From Streptomyces fagopyri (lineage in GTDB: Bacteria; Actinomycetota; Actinomycetes; Streptomycetales; Streptomycetaceae), in assembly GCF_009498275.1 (NCBI RefSeq), contig NZ_CP045643.1, forward strand, positions 4,836,001 through 4,900,000: a DNA stretch of 64,000 nucleotides, written 5' to 3'. The notes beneath the pieces were generated by a model that did not search any database, was not told the origin of the DNA, and was given only the letters and a program-made list of their open reading frames with translations. How positions within the stretch are numbered: position 1 is the stretch's first letter; each line of letters starts with the position of its first letter. Both the position numbers and the translations under genes were made by a program. Shown here in pieces: positions 8,939 through 15,769 of the stretch.

Positions 8939-8976
8939 CAGAAGGGGTGCCACCCGACAGGGCGGTGCCCCTTCTG
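8939..8976 (+). terminator. Terminator after tRNA-Ser(TGA)
   Basis: A 17-bp stem (CAGAAGGGGTGCCACCC with GGGCGGTGCCCCTTCTG) has a 4-base loop, two G-U pairs and one mismatch. It is 24 bases after the tRNA end. Confidence 0.75.
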
Positions 8977-9175
8977 CATGACCTTGTCTCACCCTGGCTC
9001 GCCCGTATCCCGGGTGTGACCAGTGCGTATGGGCCATGTGTGGGCCAGGCTCAGGAGCTTCAACGTGGCCACTGACGGAGCCGACGCGTGCTGCCGCTCC
9101 AGTGGTGGATCAGCAGGCTCGCCTCAGCCGGTACCGGACGCGGTGGCGTTCCTGGAGACAACTGGCCGGAAGGTT

Positions 9176-9595
9176 TTATGCGAGAGCCAGAAACACGCAC
9201 CACGTTGAGGTGGCCACAAGAGGTAGAAGGTAGACGACCATCACTTTGGAGCGCAGACCCGGGGAGCGCACATCGTCGAGCGTCTCCGCATAGTCCGGGA
9301 AACGGAGCCTGACTCGGTGTTGTAAGCGTCGGTTGAACTTGAGCTGCCGGTGGGCCATGTAAGCCCAGGCCAAAGAGGTCACAAGCCCGAAGACGGCTAT
9401 GACATGCAACATCAGGGCAGCCCGTGTGGACTCGGCGTTCGTCAAGGCCGATGTGAAGGCCACGATCAGGAGGGATTGAGCCAGGAGGAAAAGGTTGCCT
9501 ACCTGGTAGAAGACGGCCTTTTCATGCATCTCAAGTGCCCATAGGCGTGCATCTGCGGCTCGTTGCGTGGCAGCTTCGTCATCTCCAGCGGTCAT
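9176..9595 (-). CDS. Small membrane protein of unknown function, accessory
   Basis: I do not recognise a family. The 139-residue product has three hydrophobic helices: about 33-57 (QVGNLFLLAQSLLIVAF), 66-88 (LMLHVIAVFGLVTSLAWAY) and 118-138 (VMVVYLLPLVATSTW). A charged cytoplasmic segment LKFNRRLQHRVRLRFPDY lies between the last two. The start ATG 9595 has no clear ribosome site; the open frame continues to ATG 9730, which would give 184 residues. Its DNA is visibly poorer in G+C and third-position GC than its neighbours, and it sits alone after a tRNA-Ser gene, so acquisition by transfer is likely. Confidence 0.55.
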   Translation of the reverse strand: MTAGDDEAATQRAADARLWALEMHEKAVFYQVGNLFLLAQSLLIVAFTSALTNAESTRAALMLHVIAVFGLVTSLAWAYMAHRQLKFNRRLQHRVRLRFPDYAETLDDVRSPGLRSKVMVVYLLPLVATSTWCVFLALA

Positions 9596-10104
9596 GACAT
9601 GGCGTTGCCCTGAGCTGACGGCGAATAGTCCCCTCCGCTTCGGCTGTGACGTGCCAAGAAGCTGTCGACACGCCCGGATGGGAACGTGCGCCTGGCCCCA
9701 CAGCATTTGAGGCGCACGCTCCTTGGTCATGGTCAGACTTGTGCCACACTCCTCGACGCGGTGGGGCTTAAGGCGGCGGGACGCGCCATCGTGCAACATT
9801 CACCCCTTCGGCGTGTGCCCGGTCGTACCCCGGCCCGCCCGTGTCCCGCCCGCGGCCCGGCTTCGGACGATCCCGCGTCCGTCGGTCCCGCCCTCGGAGC
9901 GCTCCCGCGCCGGACGGGCGGCGGGAAAGCCGGCTCGTTTCCGCTCACCGTGCGCGACCTTTCTCCCGGTGCGGACGGGGGGCTTTTGATGAGGCAAACG
10001 GTTTCTTCGGATTCCGGACAACGCGGCGCGCGCCCGGCGCGGCAGCCGGAACGTCGGCCCGCCCATGGCCGGACCGGCAAGCCGAAACGGCCTGTCCGGC
10101 GAAC

Positions 10105-10117
10105 TGACGGACCGTCA
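10105..10117. promoter_or_regulatory. Palindrome, candidate TetR-type operator
   Basis: TGACGG-A-CCGTCA is a perfect 6+1+6 palindrome. Similar TGACGG sites occur before fatty-acid genes in Streptomyces; here no regulator gene is adjacent. Confidence 0.35.
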
Positions 10118-10188
10118 TGAGAATGCGGGACCGATCACTTTATCGCCTGTTCTCCAGAGGCGCCATCGGTACTGAGCCGCATGTCGCA

Positions 10189-10205
10189 GACATGCCAGCA
10201 TCTGG
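10189..10205. promoter_or_regulatory. Palindrome upstream of the poly-Asn protein gene
   Basis: GCATGTC-GCA-GACATGC has perfect 7-base arms around 3 bases and lies 135 bases before ATG 10340. The binding protein is unknown. Confidence 0.4.
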
Positions 10206-10339
10206 CCTAACAGTGCCGGTGGAACCGTTATCGCATGCGGTTCGCACGGAAAGCGTGATGAGGCTGGATGCGGCTCAACATCTGCATCCTCGAACCGATC
10301 GGACAGTTCCCTCGCTTGTGCGAGGAGAGAGGACGCAAG

Positions 10340-10894
10340 ATGTCCCCGAAGCTCAAGGTGATGCGCGACCGGCGCCAGGACGAGGGTGCTCCCTCGCGTC
10401 ACCCCCGCCGGGGTGCGAGGGCGGCGGCCCTGATCGTGCTCGGTGGCGGTGTGATGGGTCTCTGGTCGGCGCCCATGGCGCATGCCGCGGGTCACGACTC
10501 GCACAAGACCTTCCGCTCAAGCAGCATCCTCGCCTTCCCCGACGTCGACGGCGGCGAGTACCAGGCGGACTTCAAGGACGCCGCGGACGGCCCGGACGTA
10601 GACGGTGGTGACTACCGCGCGAACTTCAAGGACGGCGCGGACGGCGGCGACGCCGAGGACCGGGCGGACTTCAAGGGCGGCGCGGACGCCGACGCCGCCG
10701 AGGACCTGAGGGGCTTCAAGGAAGACGAGTACGTCGACGCCGGCTACGACCCGTGGGATTTCTTCGACGACGGGGTGCGGATTACCGTCAACATCAACAA
10801 CAACAATAACAACAACAATGGCGCCAACGCCAACAACAACAACAATAATAACAACAACAACAATCGCAGTCGCGTCACCGTCAACCACAACTGA
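10340..10894 (+). CDS. Secreted acidic repeat protein with poly-asparagine tail
   Basis: The 184-residue product has a signal peptide (basic start, hydrophobic AALIVLGGGVMGLWSAP, cleavage near AHAAGHDS at about 50). The mature part has four imperfect repeats centred on ADFKDAAD, ANFKDGAD, ADFKGGAD and RGFKEDEY, rich in Asp and Gly, then a DPWDFFDDGVRITVNI stretch. The C-terminal part is two runs of Asn (8 and 11) split by GANAN, encoded by AAC/AAT codons. I know no function; repeated Asp suggests metal or surface binding. ATG 10340 has GAGGAGAGAGGACG upstream. A 17-bp terminator follows. Confidence 0.8.
   Translation: MSPKLKVMRDRRQDEGAPSRHPRRGARAAALIVLGGGVMGLWSAPMAHAAGHDSHKTFRSSSILAFPDVDGGEYQADFKDAADGPDVDGGDYRANFKDGADGGDAEDRADFKGGADADAAEDLRGFKEDEYVDAGYDPWDFFDDGVRITVNINNNNNNNNGANANNNNNNNNNNNRSRVTVNHN
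10795..10864 (+). repeat. AAC/AAT trinucleotide repeat
   Basis: About 23 AAC or AAT codons occur with one short interruption. It is a low-GC microsatellite inside a GC-rich chromosome and in frame with the secreted protein, so slippage would change the length of the Asn runs. Confidence 0.9.
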
Positions 10895-10898
10895 TGTG

Positions 10899-10940
10899 AC
10901 GGTCTGGGTGGATGAGAGCGTCATCCACCCAGACCGTTTT
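10899..10940 (+). terminator. Strong rho-independent terminator
   Basis: A 17-bp perfect stem (10899-10915 with 10921-10937) has the 5-base loop GAGCG and is followed by TTTTCC. It ends the transcript of the poly-Asn protein. Confidence 0.93.
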
Positions 10941-11058
10941 CCGTGGAAACACGGCTGCGGACTTTTCCGCGCGGACCTTTGTCCTCCGGTACTGCCCAGA
11001 GCCGTGAGTATTCGCCCGCGTGGTTGATCGGCTGATGCCCGTGGGGTAGCAATGACGG

Positions 11059-11604
11059 GTGATACAAGGTGACAAGGTCGGGTTGCGGACTCGGCGTGAC
11101 AGTGATGTGCCCGTCTTCCAGGCCGAGTTGTACGACGACGTGGCGACGCGCCTGCGTGTCGACTCCCGCCCCTGGCGGCCGCTTCCGCCGGACTCCGCGG
11201 AGTCTCCCGCCGCGGCGGCCGTGCCGTCGGACGACAAGGCGTACTTCTCGGTGGTGGAACTCGCGTCGCGGGAGTTGGCCGGCGAGGCCCTGGTGTGGGG
11301 CATCGACACACACAACCGGTCGGCCCACCTGGGGATCTCCCTGCTCCCCGGTTTCCGGGGACGCGGGCTGTCGGGCGATGTCGTCCGGGTGCTGTGCACC
11401 TACGCGTTCACCGTCCGGGGGCTGCGGCGGCTGCAGGTCGAGACGCTCGCCGACAACACCGCGATGATCGCGGCCGCGACCGGAGCCGGGTTCCGTGTCG
11501 AGGGCACCCTGCGTCGCTCCGCCTGGGTGTACGGCGCCTTCACCGACGTCGTGGTCCTCGGTCTGCTGGCCGGTGAATGGACACCGCCCCCCGGACCCGC
11601 GTGA
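11059..11604 (+). CDS. GNAT family N-acetyltransferase (RimJ/RimL type)
   Basis: The 181-residue protein shows the GNAT core: LGISLLPGFRGRGLSGD with the acetyl-CoA loop RGRGLS (about residues 95-108), then RRLQVETLADNTAMIAAATGAGF and GTLRRSAWVYGAF, as in RimJ-type acetyltransferases. The substrate may be a protein N-terminus or a small amine and cannot be read from the sequence. The GTG start at 11059 has a weak ribosome site, and the alternative ATG 11052 is out of frame. A 19-bp hairpin terminates the gene. Confidence 0.87.
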   Translation: MIQGDKVGLRTRRDSDVPVFQAELYDDVATRLRVDSRPWRPLPPDSAESPAAAAVPSDDKAYFSVVELASRELAGEALVWGIDTHNRSAHLGISLLPGFRGRGLSGDVVRVLCTYAFTVRGLRRLQVETLADNTAMIAAATGAGFRVEGTLRRSAWVYGAFTDVVVLGLLAGEWTPPPGPA

Positions 11605-11638
11605 CCCGGGCGAGCGGCTCGCCCCCGCCCCTGTGAGG

Positions 11639-11692
11639 CCGAGGTCCCGCGTCGCCCCCTTCCTGGGGAGGGTGGGCGGCGCGGGACCTCGG
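11639..11692. terminator. Bidirectional terminator hairpin
   Basis: A 19-bp stem with a single G-U pair (11639-11657 with 11674-11692) separates the convergent GNAT and Prim-Pol genes. No U-tract. Confidence 0.8.
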
Positions 11693-11855
11693 GTTCCCGC
11701 CGGACGGGAAGTCCGGGGCGGCCCGGGACCGGACCACGGTGAGGGCGGAACGGTGGAGCACCGGAGTCCGGCGTCTCGACCGCACGGCCCGGGGAGAGGG
11801 CGACGCGGACCGGCGCCGTGACGGCGCCCCGGGGAACCGTGACCCGAGGTGTGCC

Positions 11856-12749
11856 TCAGTCCCGCGGTGGTCCGGGCCGGGGGAACGACATCCGGGAGGC
11901 CGACGCGATCGTCGAGCGGGCCTCGTGCGGGGTGAGGCCGGTGCGGACGGCGGCCTCGACCAGGGCCGGGGTCAGGTCGGGGCCGATGCCGTTCTCGTAG
12001 GCGCGGCAAGCGGCCCAGAACAGGCGGGTGTTGCGCTGGCCCGCGTGGGCGGCGAGGACGAACTGGATCAGCCCCTGGCCCTGATGGCCGGTTGTGGGAG
12101 GCGTGTGGTGGCGCGTACGGGGTGGGGGCGTGAGCAGACGCAGAAGTTCGCTCGGGCAGGGCGCGGGCGCGAGGTGGGCGGTGCCCGGAGCCGTGCCGTA
12201 CACGCCGTGTCCGGTGCGTGAGCCGGGGCCGACCAGATAGCCGCCGGCGCCGCGGATGTCGATGCCGGGAGCCAGCCGGCTCGCCGAGTTCGGGACGGTC
12301 ACGTCCGGTGGCCCGGTCAGCCAGAGGTGGCGGCCGCCGCTCGGGGTCACTATCACGACGGTGTCGGGGATGGTGAACAGATGGCGCAGGGCCAGTTCGC
12401 GCAGGGCGGTGGACGAGTCCGTACCGGCCTTGGTGTCGAGGTCGATGCCGATGAGGTGGTGCGGGGCGAGACCGCAGGCGATGCCGTAGCCGGTGGACCA
12501 GGGGGCGGCGGCGAAGAGCGCGCGGATGCGCCGGGGGTCGGTGGAGGCGTCGTACACGCCGTGCCCGAAGCGGCCGCACTCGCCGTGGCAGGGCGGGGTC
12601 GTCGGGTCGGGGGCGGGGTCGGCTCGGTGGGGTGAGCGCAGGGCCGGGAGCTTCGTGCGGGACAGCGGGATCACCGCGAGCCCGCGCTCGGCGGCGGACA
12701 GGGCATGGGCCAGGGCCAGGGTCGTGGCCTGCCGGTCGATGGTGGCCAT
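11856..12749 (-). CDS. Prim-Pol (bifunctional DNA primase/polymerase) domain protein, intact motif
   Basis: The 297-residue protein has a Prim-Pol fold: ALSAAERGLAVIPLSRTKLP at the start, WSTGYGIACG, the catalytic HLIGIDLDTKAG (Asp-x-Asp, about residue 104) and TPSGGRHLWLTGP (His), followed by a helical C-terminal part NTRLFWAACRAYENG. The family makes or extends primers in mobile elements, but in Streptomyces chromosomes such genes often stand alone. Here no helicase or integrase gene is adjacent. ATG 12749 follows GGAGG with a short spacer of 1-2 bases, so the start is a little uncertain. Confidence 0.87.
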   Translation of the reverse strand: MATIDRQATTLALAHALSAAERGLAVIPLSRTKLPALRSPHRADPAPDPTTPPCHGECGRFGHGVYDASTDPRRIRALFAAAPWSTGYGIACGLAPHHLIGIDLDTKAGTDSSTALRELALRHLFTIPDTVVIVTPSGGRHLWLTGPPDVTVPNSASRLAPGIDIRGAGGYLVGPGSRTGHGVYGTAPGTAHLAPAPCPSELLRLLTPPPRTRHHTPPTTGHQGQGLIQFVLAAHAGQRNTRLFWAACRAYENGIGPDLTPALVEAAVRTGLTPHEARSTIASASRMSFPRPGPPRD

Positions 12750-13120
12750 GCCTCCATGTTCGTACGAGTGTTCGAAAAAAGGAAGAGTGCGCCGACGTGG
12801 GAGCGCGGAATGGGGGGCCTGGGTGAGCTTGGGCGGAATGATGACGAAACGCTTCAGCCCTTGCCGTGCCTGGTTTCGAGCCGTCCGATCCGCGTTGAGC
12901 TGCGGCTTTGCTGTCACGAAGAGGGTTTATCGACTTGTCCTCACGCTTGAGGGGGAATCGCGGCTTCCGGGGTGGTTCGTCTGGATTCGGTGGGCAACTC
13001 TGGACTCGCGACGTCGTGAACAGCGCCGGGGCGGTCGGCCGACCCCCTCGGAGCAGGCCGTATCCCACGTACATTCCGGCCGACCGCCGGTCCGTACATC
13101 CGGTTCATGGAGGAACTCAC
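12750..13120. other. Divergent promoter region, Prim-Pol and nepA-like genes
   Basis: 371 bases without a gene. A 12-bp perfect palindrome GGTCGGCCGACC lies at 13033-13044, about 80 bases before the nepA-like start, and is a candidate operator. The segment 12770-12960 is less GC-rich than the flanks, as expected for promoters. No ORF is supported. Confidence 0.45.
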
Positions 13121-13426
13121 ATGGCAAGCATCCGTACCGCCCGCGTTCTCGCCGCCGTCTCGGCGCTGCCCCTCGCCGCCGCCCTGTTCACGGGCGTCGC
13201 GGTGGCGGACAACGGCGCGATCTCGGACAACGGATCGAACGCGGGTGCGGCGACCGTCAGCGGCAGCGGGGTCGGGCGCGACAACAGCGGCAACTCCTCG
13301 ACCACACAGCAACAGGCGGTGGGTTCCGGCGCCTCGAACCAGAGCAACACCGCGCAGGTGAACGGCTCCGCGTTCACAGCCATCAACCAGTCGCCCACCG
13401 TCGTCCACTTCACCAACCTCTGGTGA
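13121..13426 (+). CDS. nepA: NepA-like small secreted spore cell-wall protein
   Basis: The 101-residue product has a clear signal peptide (ARVLAAVSALPLAAALFTG, cleavage after AVA, near residue 27), leaving a Ser/Gly/Asn/Gln-rich mature protein of about 75 residues without Cys, ending SPTVVHFTNLW. NepA of S. coelicolor is a small insoluble spore-wall protein needed for dormancy. The size, composition and position a few kb before a SigE-family sigma factor and an acyl-CoA ligase agree with what I remember of that locus, but I could not align the sequences. It is not a chaplin, because the chaplin domain and its Cys pair are absent. The ribosome site is GGAGG, 7 bases from ATG. Confidence 0.6.
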   Translation: MASIRTARVLAAVSALPLAAALFTGVAVADNGAISDNGSNAGAATVSGSGVGRDNSGNSSTTQQQAVGSGASNQSNTAQVNGSAFTAINQSPTVVHFTNLW

Positions 13427-13433
13427 GCGCCGG

Positions 13434-13460
13434 CCGATGAGCCCTCGGTCGGCTCATCGG
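13434..13460 (+). terminator. Terminator hairpin after nepA-like gene
   Basis: CCGATGAGCC (13434-13443) pairs with GGCTCATCGG (13451-13460), loop 7 bases, starting 7 bases after the stop. Confidence 0.75.
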
Positions 13461-13503
13461 TCCGGCCTCCCTTCGCGGGGGCGTACTTCCTGGGGGCGGG
13501 ACA

Positions 13504-13541
13504 CGTCCGCGCGACGGCGCTTCGGTGCCGTCGCGCGGACG
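13504..13541. terminator. Second hairpin, 15-bp stem
   Basis: CGTCCGCGCGACGGC (13504-13518) pairs perfectly with 13527-13541 around GCTTCGGT. It insulates the nepA-like gene from the next operon. Confidence 0.75.
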
Positions 13542-13620
13542 TTCCGGCCTTCCCACGCGTGCTCCGCGCCAGGCCCGCGGACGACGGCCGCCGGCCGTTC
13601 TCCCGCCCCTCCCGCCGACC

Positions 13621-13653
13621 TTGACAGCACTCTCGATCTGACGGACAGTCAGA
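13621..13653 (+). promoter_or_regulatory. Promoter and operator of the steroid-type operon
   Basis: TTGACA at 13621-13626 is a good -35 box. The palindrome TCTGAC-GGACA-GTCAGA at 13637-13653 falls where the -10 region would be, 38 bases before the first GTG, so a repressor there would block transcription. It resembles TetR-type sites, not the mycobacterial KstR consensus. Confidence 0.5.
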
Positions 13654-13690
13654 AACCCCTGTCCGTACGAGGTCCGGGAGGGCCGTCGCC

Positions 13691-14854
13691 GTGCACCTCG
13701 CCCCCACCGAGCGCCAGCGACGGCTGCGCGCCGAACTGCGCGCGTACTTCCGGGACCTCATGCCCGACGGGCCCCCGCCCGCCCACGAGCCCGGCCGGCA
13801 GCGCGCGTTGCTGCGCCGCATCGGTGCCGACGGACTGCTCGGAATCGGCTGGCCGACCGCGTACGGGGGACAAGGGCGCGGCCCGGACGAGCAGTTCGTG
13901 TTCTTCGACGAGGCGTACCGGGCCGGGGCGCCGGTGTCGATGGTCACGCTGAACACCGTCGGTCCGACGCTCATCAAGTACGGCAGCGAGGAGCAGAAGG
14001 AGTACTTTCTGCCGCGCATCCTGAGCGGAGACGCCGTTTTCGCGGTCGGCTACTCGGAACCCTCGGCGGGCACGGACCTGGCCGCGCTGCGTACCCGCGC
14101 CGAGCGGGACGGCACGGACTTCCTGGTCCACGGGCAGAAGATCTTCACCTCCAACGCCCAGCACGCCGACTGGATCTGGCTCGCCTGCCGCACCGACCCC
14201 CATGCCCCCCGGCACCGGGGCATCTCCATCCTTCTCGTCCCCACCGACGCCCCCGGGTTCTCCTGGACACCGATCGGGACGGTCGGCGGTCTGACCACCA
14301 CGGCCACGTACTACGACGGCATCCGCGTCCCCGTCTCCCGTCTCGTCGGCGAGGAGAACGCCGGCTGGAAGCTGATCACCGACCAGCTCAACCACGAACG
14401 CGTCGCCCTCGCCGCGATCGGCATGCAGGCCGAGGACTTCTGCGCGGCCGCGCTGGAAGCGGCACGCACACCCGATCCGGTGACGGGCAGGCGCCGCGCC
14501 GACGAGCCCTGGGTGCGTGCCCGGCTGGCCGAGGCGCATGCGCGGCTGGCGGCATCACGCCTGCTCAACTGGCGTCTGGTGGCGGAGGTGGGGGCCGGTG
14601 GCCCGGCACCCGGCGACGCCAGCGGCGTGAAGGTCGCGGGAACGGAATCGGCCGTCGAGACGTATCGCATATGTCAGCACATCGTGGGCTTCGACGCGCT
14701 GGTGCGTTCCGGTTCGCCGGGGGCGTTCGGGGACGGCGAGCTGGAGCGGATGAACAGGGCGGCGCAGATCAACACGTTCGGGGGCGGGGTGAGCGAGGTG
14801 CAGCGGGAGATCGTGGCGACCATGCGGCTGGGGATGACGAGGGGGCGGCGGTGA
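13691..14854 (+). CDS. Acyl-CoA dehydrogenase, FadE29-like
   Basis: The 387-residue protein has a complete acyl-CoA dehydrogenase plan: N-terminal helices with GWPTAYGGQGRGPDEQ, the FAD motif VGYSEPSAGTDLAALRT (about residues 118-134), ENAGWKLITDQLNHER and a C-terminal QINTFGGGVSEVQREI. It would oxidise an acyl-CoA to the 2-enoyl-CoA using FAD. In the igr operon of Mycobacterium tuberculosis two such subunits form a heterotetramer that acts on three-carbon steroid side chains; the gene order here matches that set. Start GTG 13691 has GGGAGGG upstream. Its stop overlaps the next GTG. Confidence 0.88.
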   Translation: MHLAPTERQRRLRAELRAYFRDLMPDGPPPAHEPGRQRALLRRIGADGLLGIGWPTAYGGQGRGPDEQFVFFDEAYRAGAPVSMVTLNTVGPTLIKYGSEEQKEYFLPRILSGDAVFAVGYSEPSAGTDLAALRTRAERDGTDFLVHGQKIFTSNAQHADWIWLACRTDPHAPRHRGISILLVPTDAPGFSWTPIGTVGGLTTTATYYDGIRVPVSRLVGEENAGWKLITDQLNHERVALAAIGMQAEDFCAAALEAARTPDPVTGRRRADEPWVRARLAEAHARLAASRLLNWRLVAEVGAGGPAPGDASGVKVAGTESAVETYRICQHIVGFDALVRSGSPGAFGDGELERMNRAAQINTFGGGVSEVQREIVATMRLGMTRGRR

Positions 14855-15768
14855 GCGCCGGACCGGCCGGGTGGACGGCACGGCTGAAGACGTACGAGGG
14901 CCGGACGGCCACCGTCGCGGCCGTCGGCAGGGACCCGGTCAACCTGCCGATGATCCGGCACTGGTGCGAGGCGATGGGCGACACCTGTCCCGCGTACACG
15001 GGACCCGACGCCATCGCGCCGCCCACGATGCTCCAGGCGTGGACGATGGGGGGCCTCTCCGGACAGGTGAGGCGTGCCGGCCCGTTCGACGATCTGCTCG
15101 GGCTGCTCGACGAAGCCGGGTGCACCTCGGTGGTCGCCACCGACTGCGAACAGGAGTACCTGCGTCCGCTGCGTCCCGGGGACGAGATCACCTACGACAC
15201 CGTCATCGAATCGGTCTCCGAGCGCAAGACGACCCGGCTCGGCAGCGGCCACTTCGTCACGACCCGGATGGAGGTGCGGTCGGCCGGCGAACTGGTGGGC
15301 ACCCACCGCTTCCGGATCCTCAAGTACGCCCCCGCGGCGGCCGGACGGGCAAGCGCCAGGCCGCGGCCGGTCGTCAACCGGGACAACGCCGGGTTCTGGG
15401 AAGGCGTGGCCGCGCACCGGCTGCTGATCCAGCGGTGCGCCGGCTGCGGGACGCCGCGCCTTCCCTGGCTGCCGGGATGCGGTGCCTGCGGCTGCCTGGA
15501 GTGGGACACGGTCGCGGCGAGCGGTGAGGGGACCGTCTATTCGTACGTCGTCATGCACCACCCGCCCTTCCCGGCCTTCGACCCTCCCTACGCGGTCGGC
15601 CTGATCGAGCTGTCCGAGGGCGTGCGGATCGTGAGCAACGTGACGGGGGTGCCGTACGACAAGGTGCGGATCGGGATGCCGGTGCGGCTGGAGTTCGAGC
15701 GGTACGACGAGGAGTTGGTCCTGCCGGTCTTCCGGGCCGGGGACGGCACCGAGGGGGGTGGGCACTGA
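14851..15768 (+). CDS. MaoC-like hydratase subunit fused to DUF35 zinc/OB domain (ChsH2-like)
   Basis: The 305-residue protein has an N-terminal hot-dog MaoC domain (about 10-155) and a C-terminal DUF35 domain with a zinc ribbon (RCAGCGTPRLPWLPGCGACG, about 195-215) and OB fold (GTVYSYVVMHHPPFPAF). This architecture is that of ChsH2 (Rv3542c), which pairs with ChsH1 as an enoyl-CoA hydratase and docks Ltp2 through DUF35. The hydratase His is missing: the D-x4-H position reads DTCPAY, so catalysis would come from the partner at 16954. The GTG start overlaps the previous stop by four bases. Confidence 0.88.
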   Translation: MSAGPAGWTARLKTYEGRTATVAAVGRDPVNLPMIRHWCEAMGDTCPAYTGPDAIAPPTMLQAWTMGGLSGQVRRAGPFDDLLGLLDEAGCTSVVATDCEQEYLRPLRPGDEITYDTVIESVSERKTTRLGSGHFVTTRMEVRSAGELVGTHRFRILKYAPAAAGRASARPRPVVNRDNAGFWEGVAAHRLLIQRCAGCGTPRLPWLPGCGACGCLEWDTVAASGEGTVYSYVVMHHPPFPAFDPPYAVGLIELSEGVRIVSNVTGVPYDKVRIGMPVRLEFERYDEELVLPVFRAGDGTEGGGH

Positions 15769-15769
15769 C

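Larger units (their letters stand above)
9596..10339. other. Intergenic region with two palindromes
   Basis: No convincing gene lies in these 744 bases; the ORFs present are GC-driven and lack ribosome sites. Two palindromes stand out: TGACGGACCGTCA at 10105-10117, of the kind bound by TetR-family repressors, and GCATGTC-GCA-GACATGC at 10189-10205. The second lies about 135 bases before the poly-Asn protein gene and could control it. Confidence 0.5.

Noticed and set aside
8980..9600. Integrated element after tRNA-Ser(TGA)
   Set aside because: No integrase gene and no second copy of the tRNA 3' end could be seen up to 13 kb; only composition suggests transfer.
9800..10130. Overlapping ORFs between the membrane protein and the poly-Asn gene
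   Set aside because: Arg/Pro-rich products in several frames, no ribosome site, no recognisable domain.
13121..13426. Chaplin or rodlin gene
   Set aside because: The chaplin domain and its two Cys are missing, and the composition differs from rodlins.
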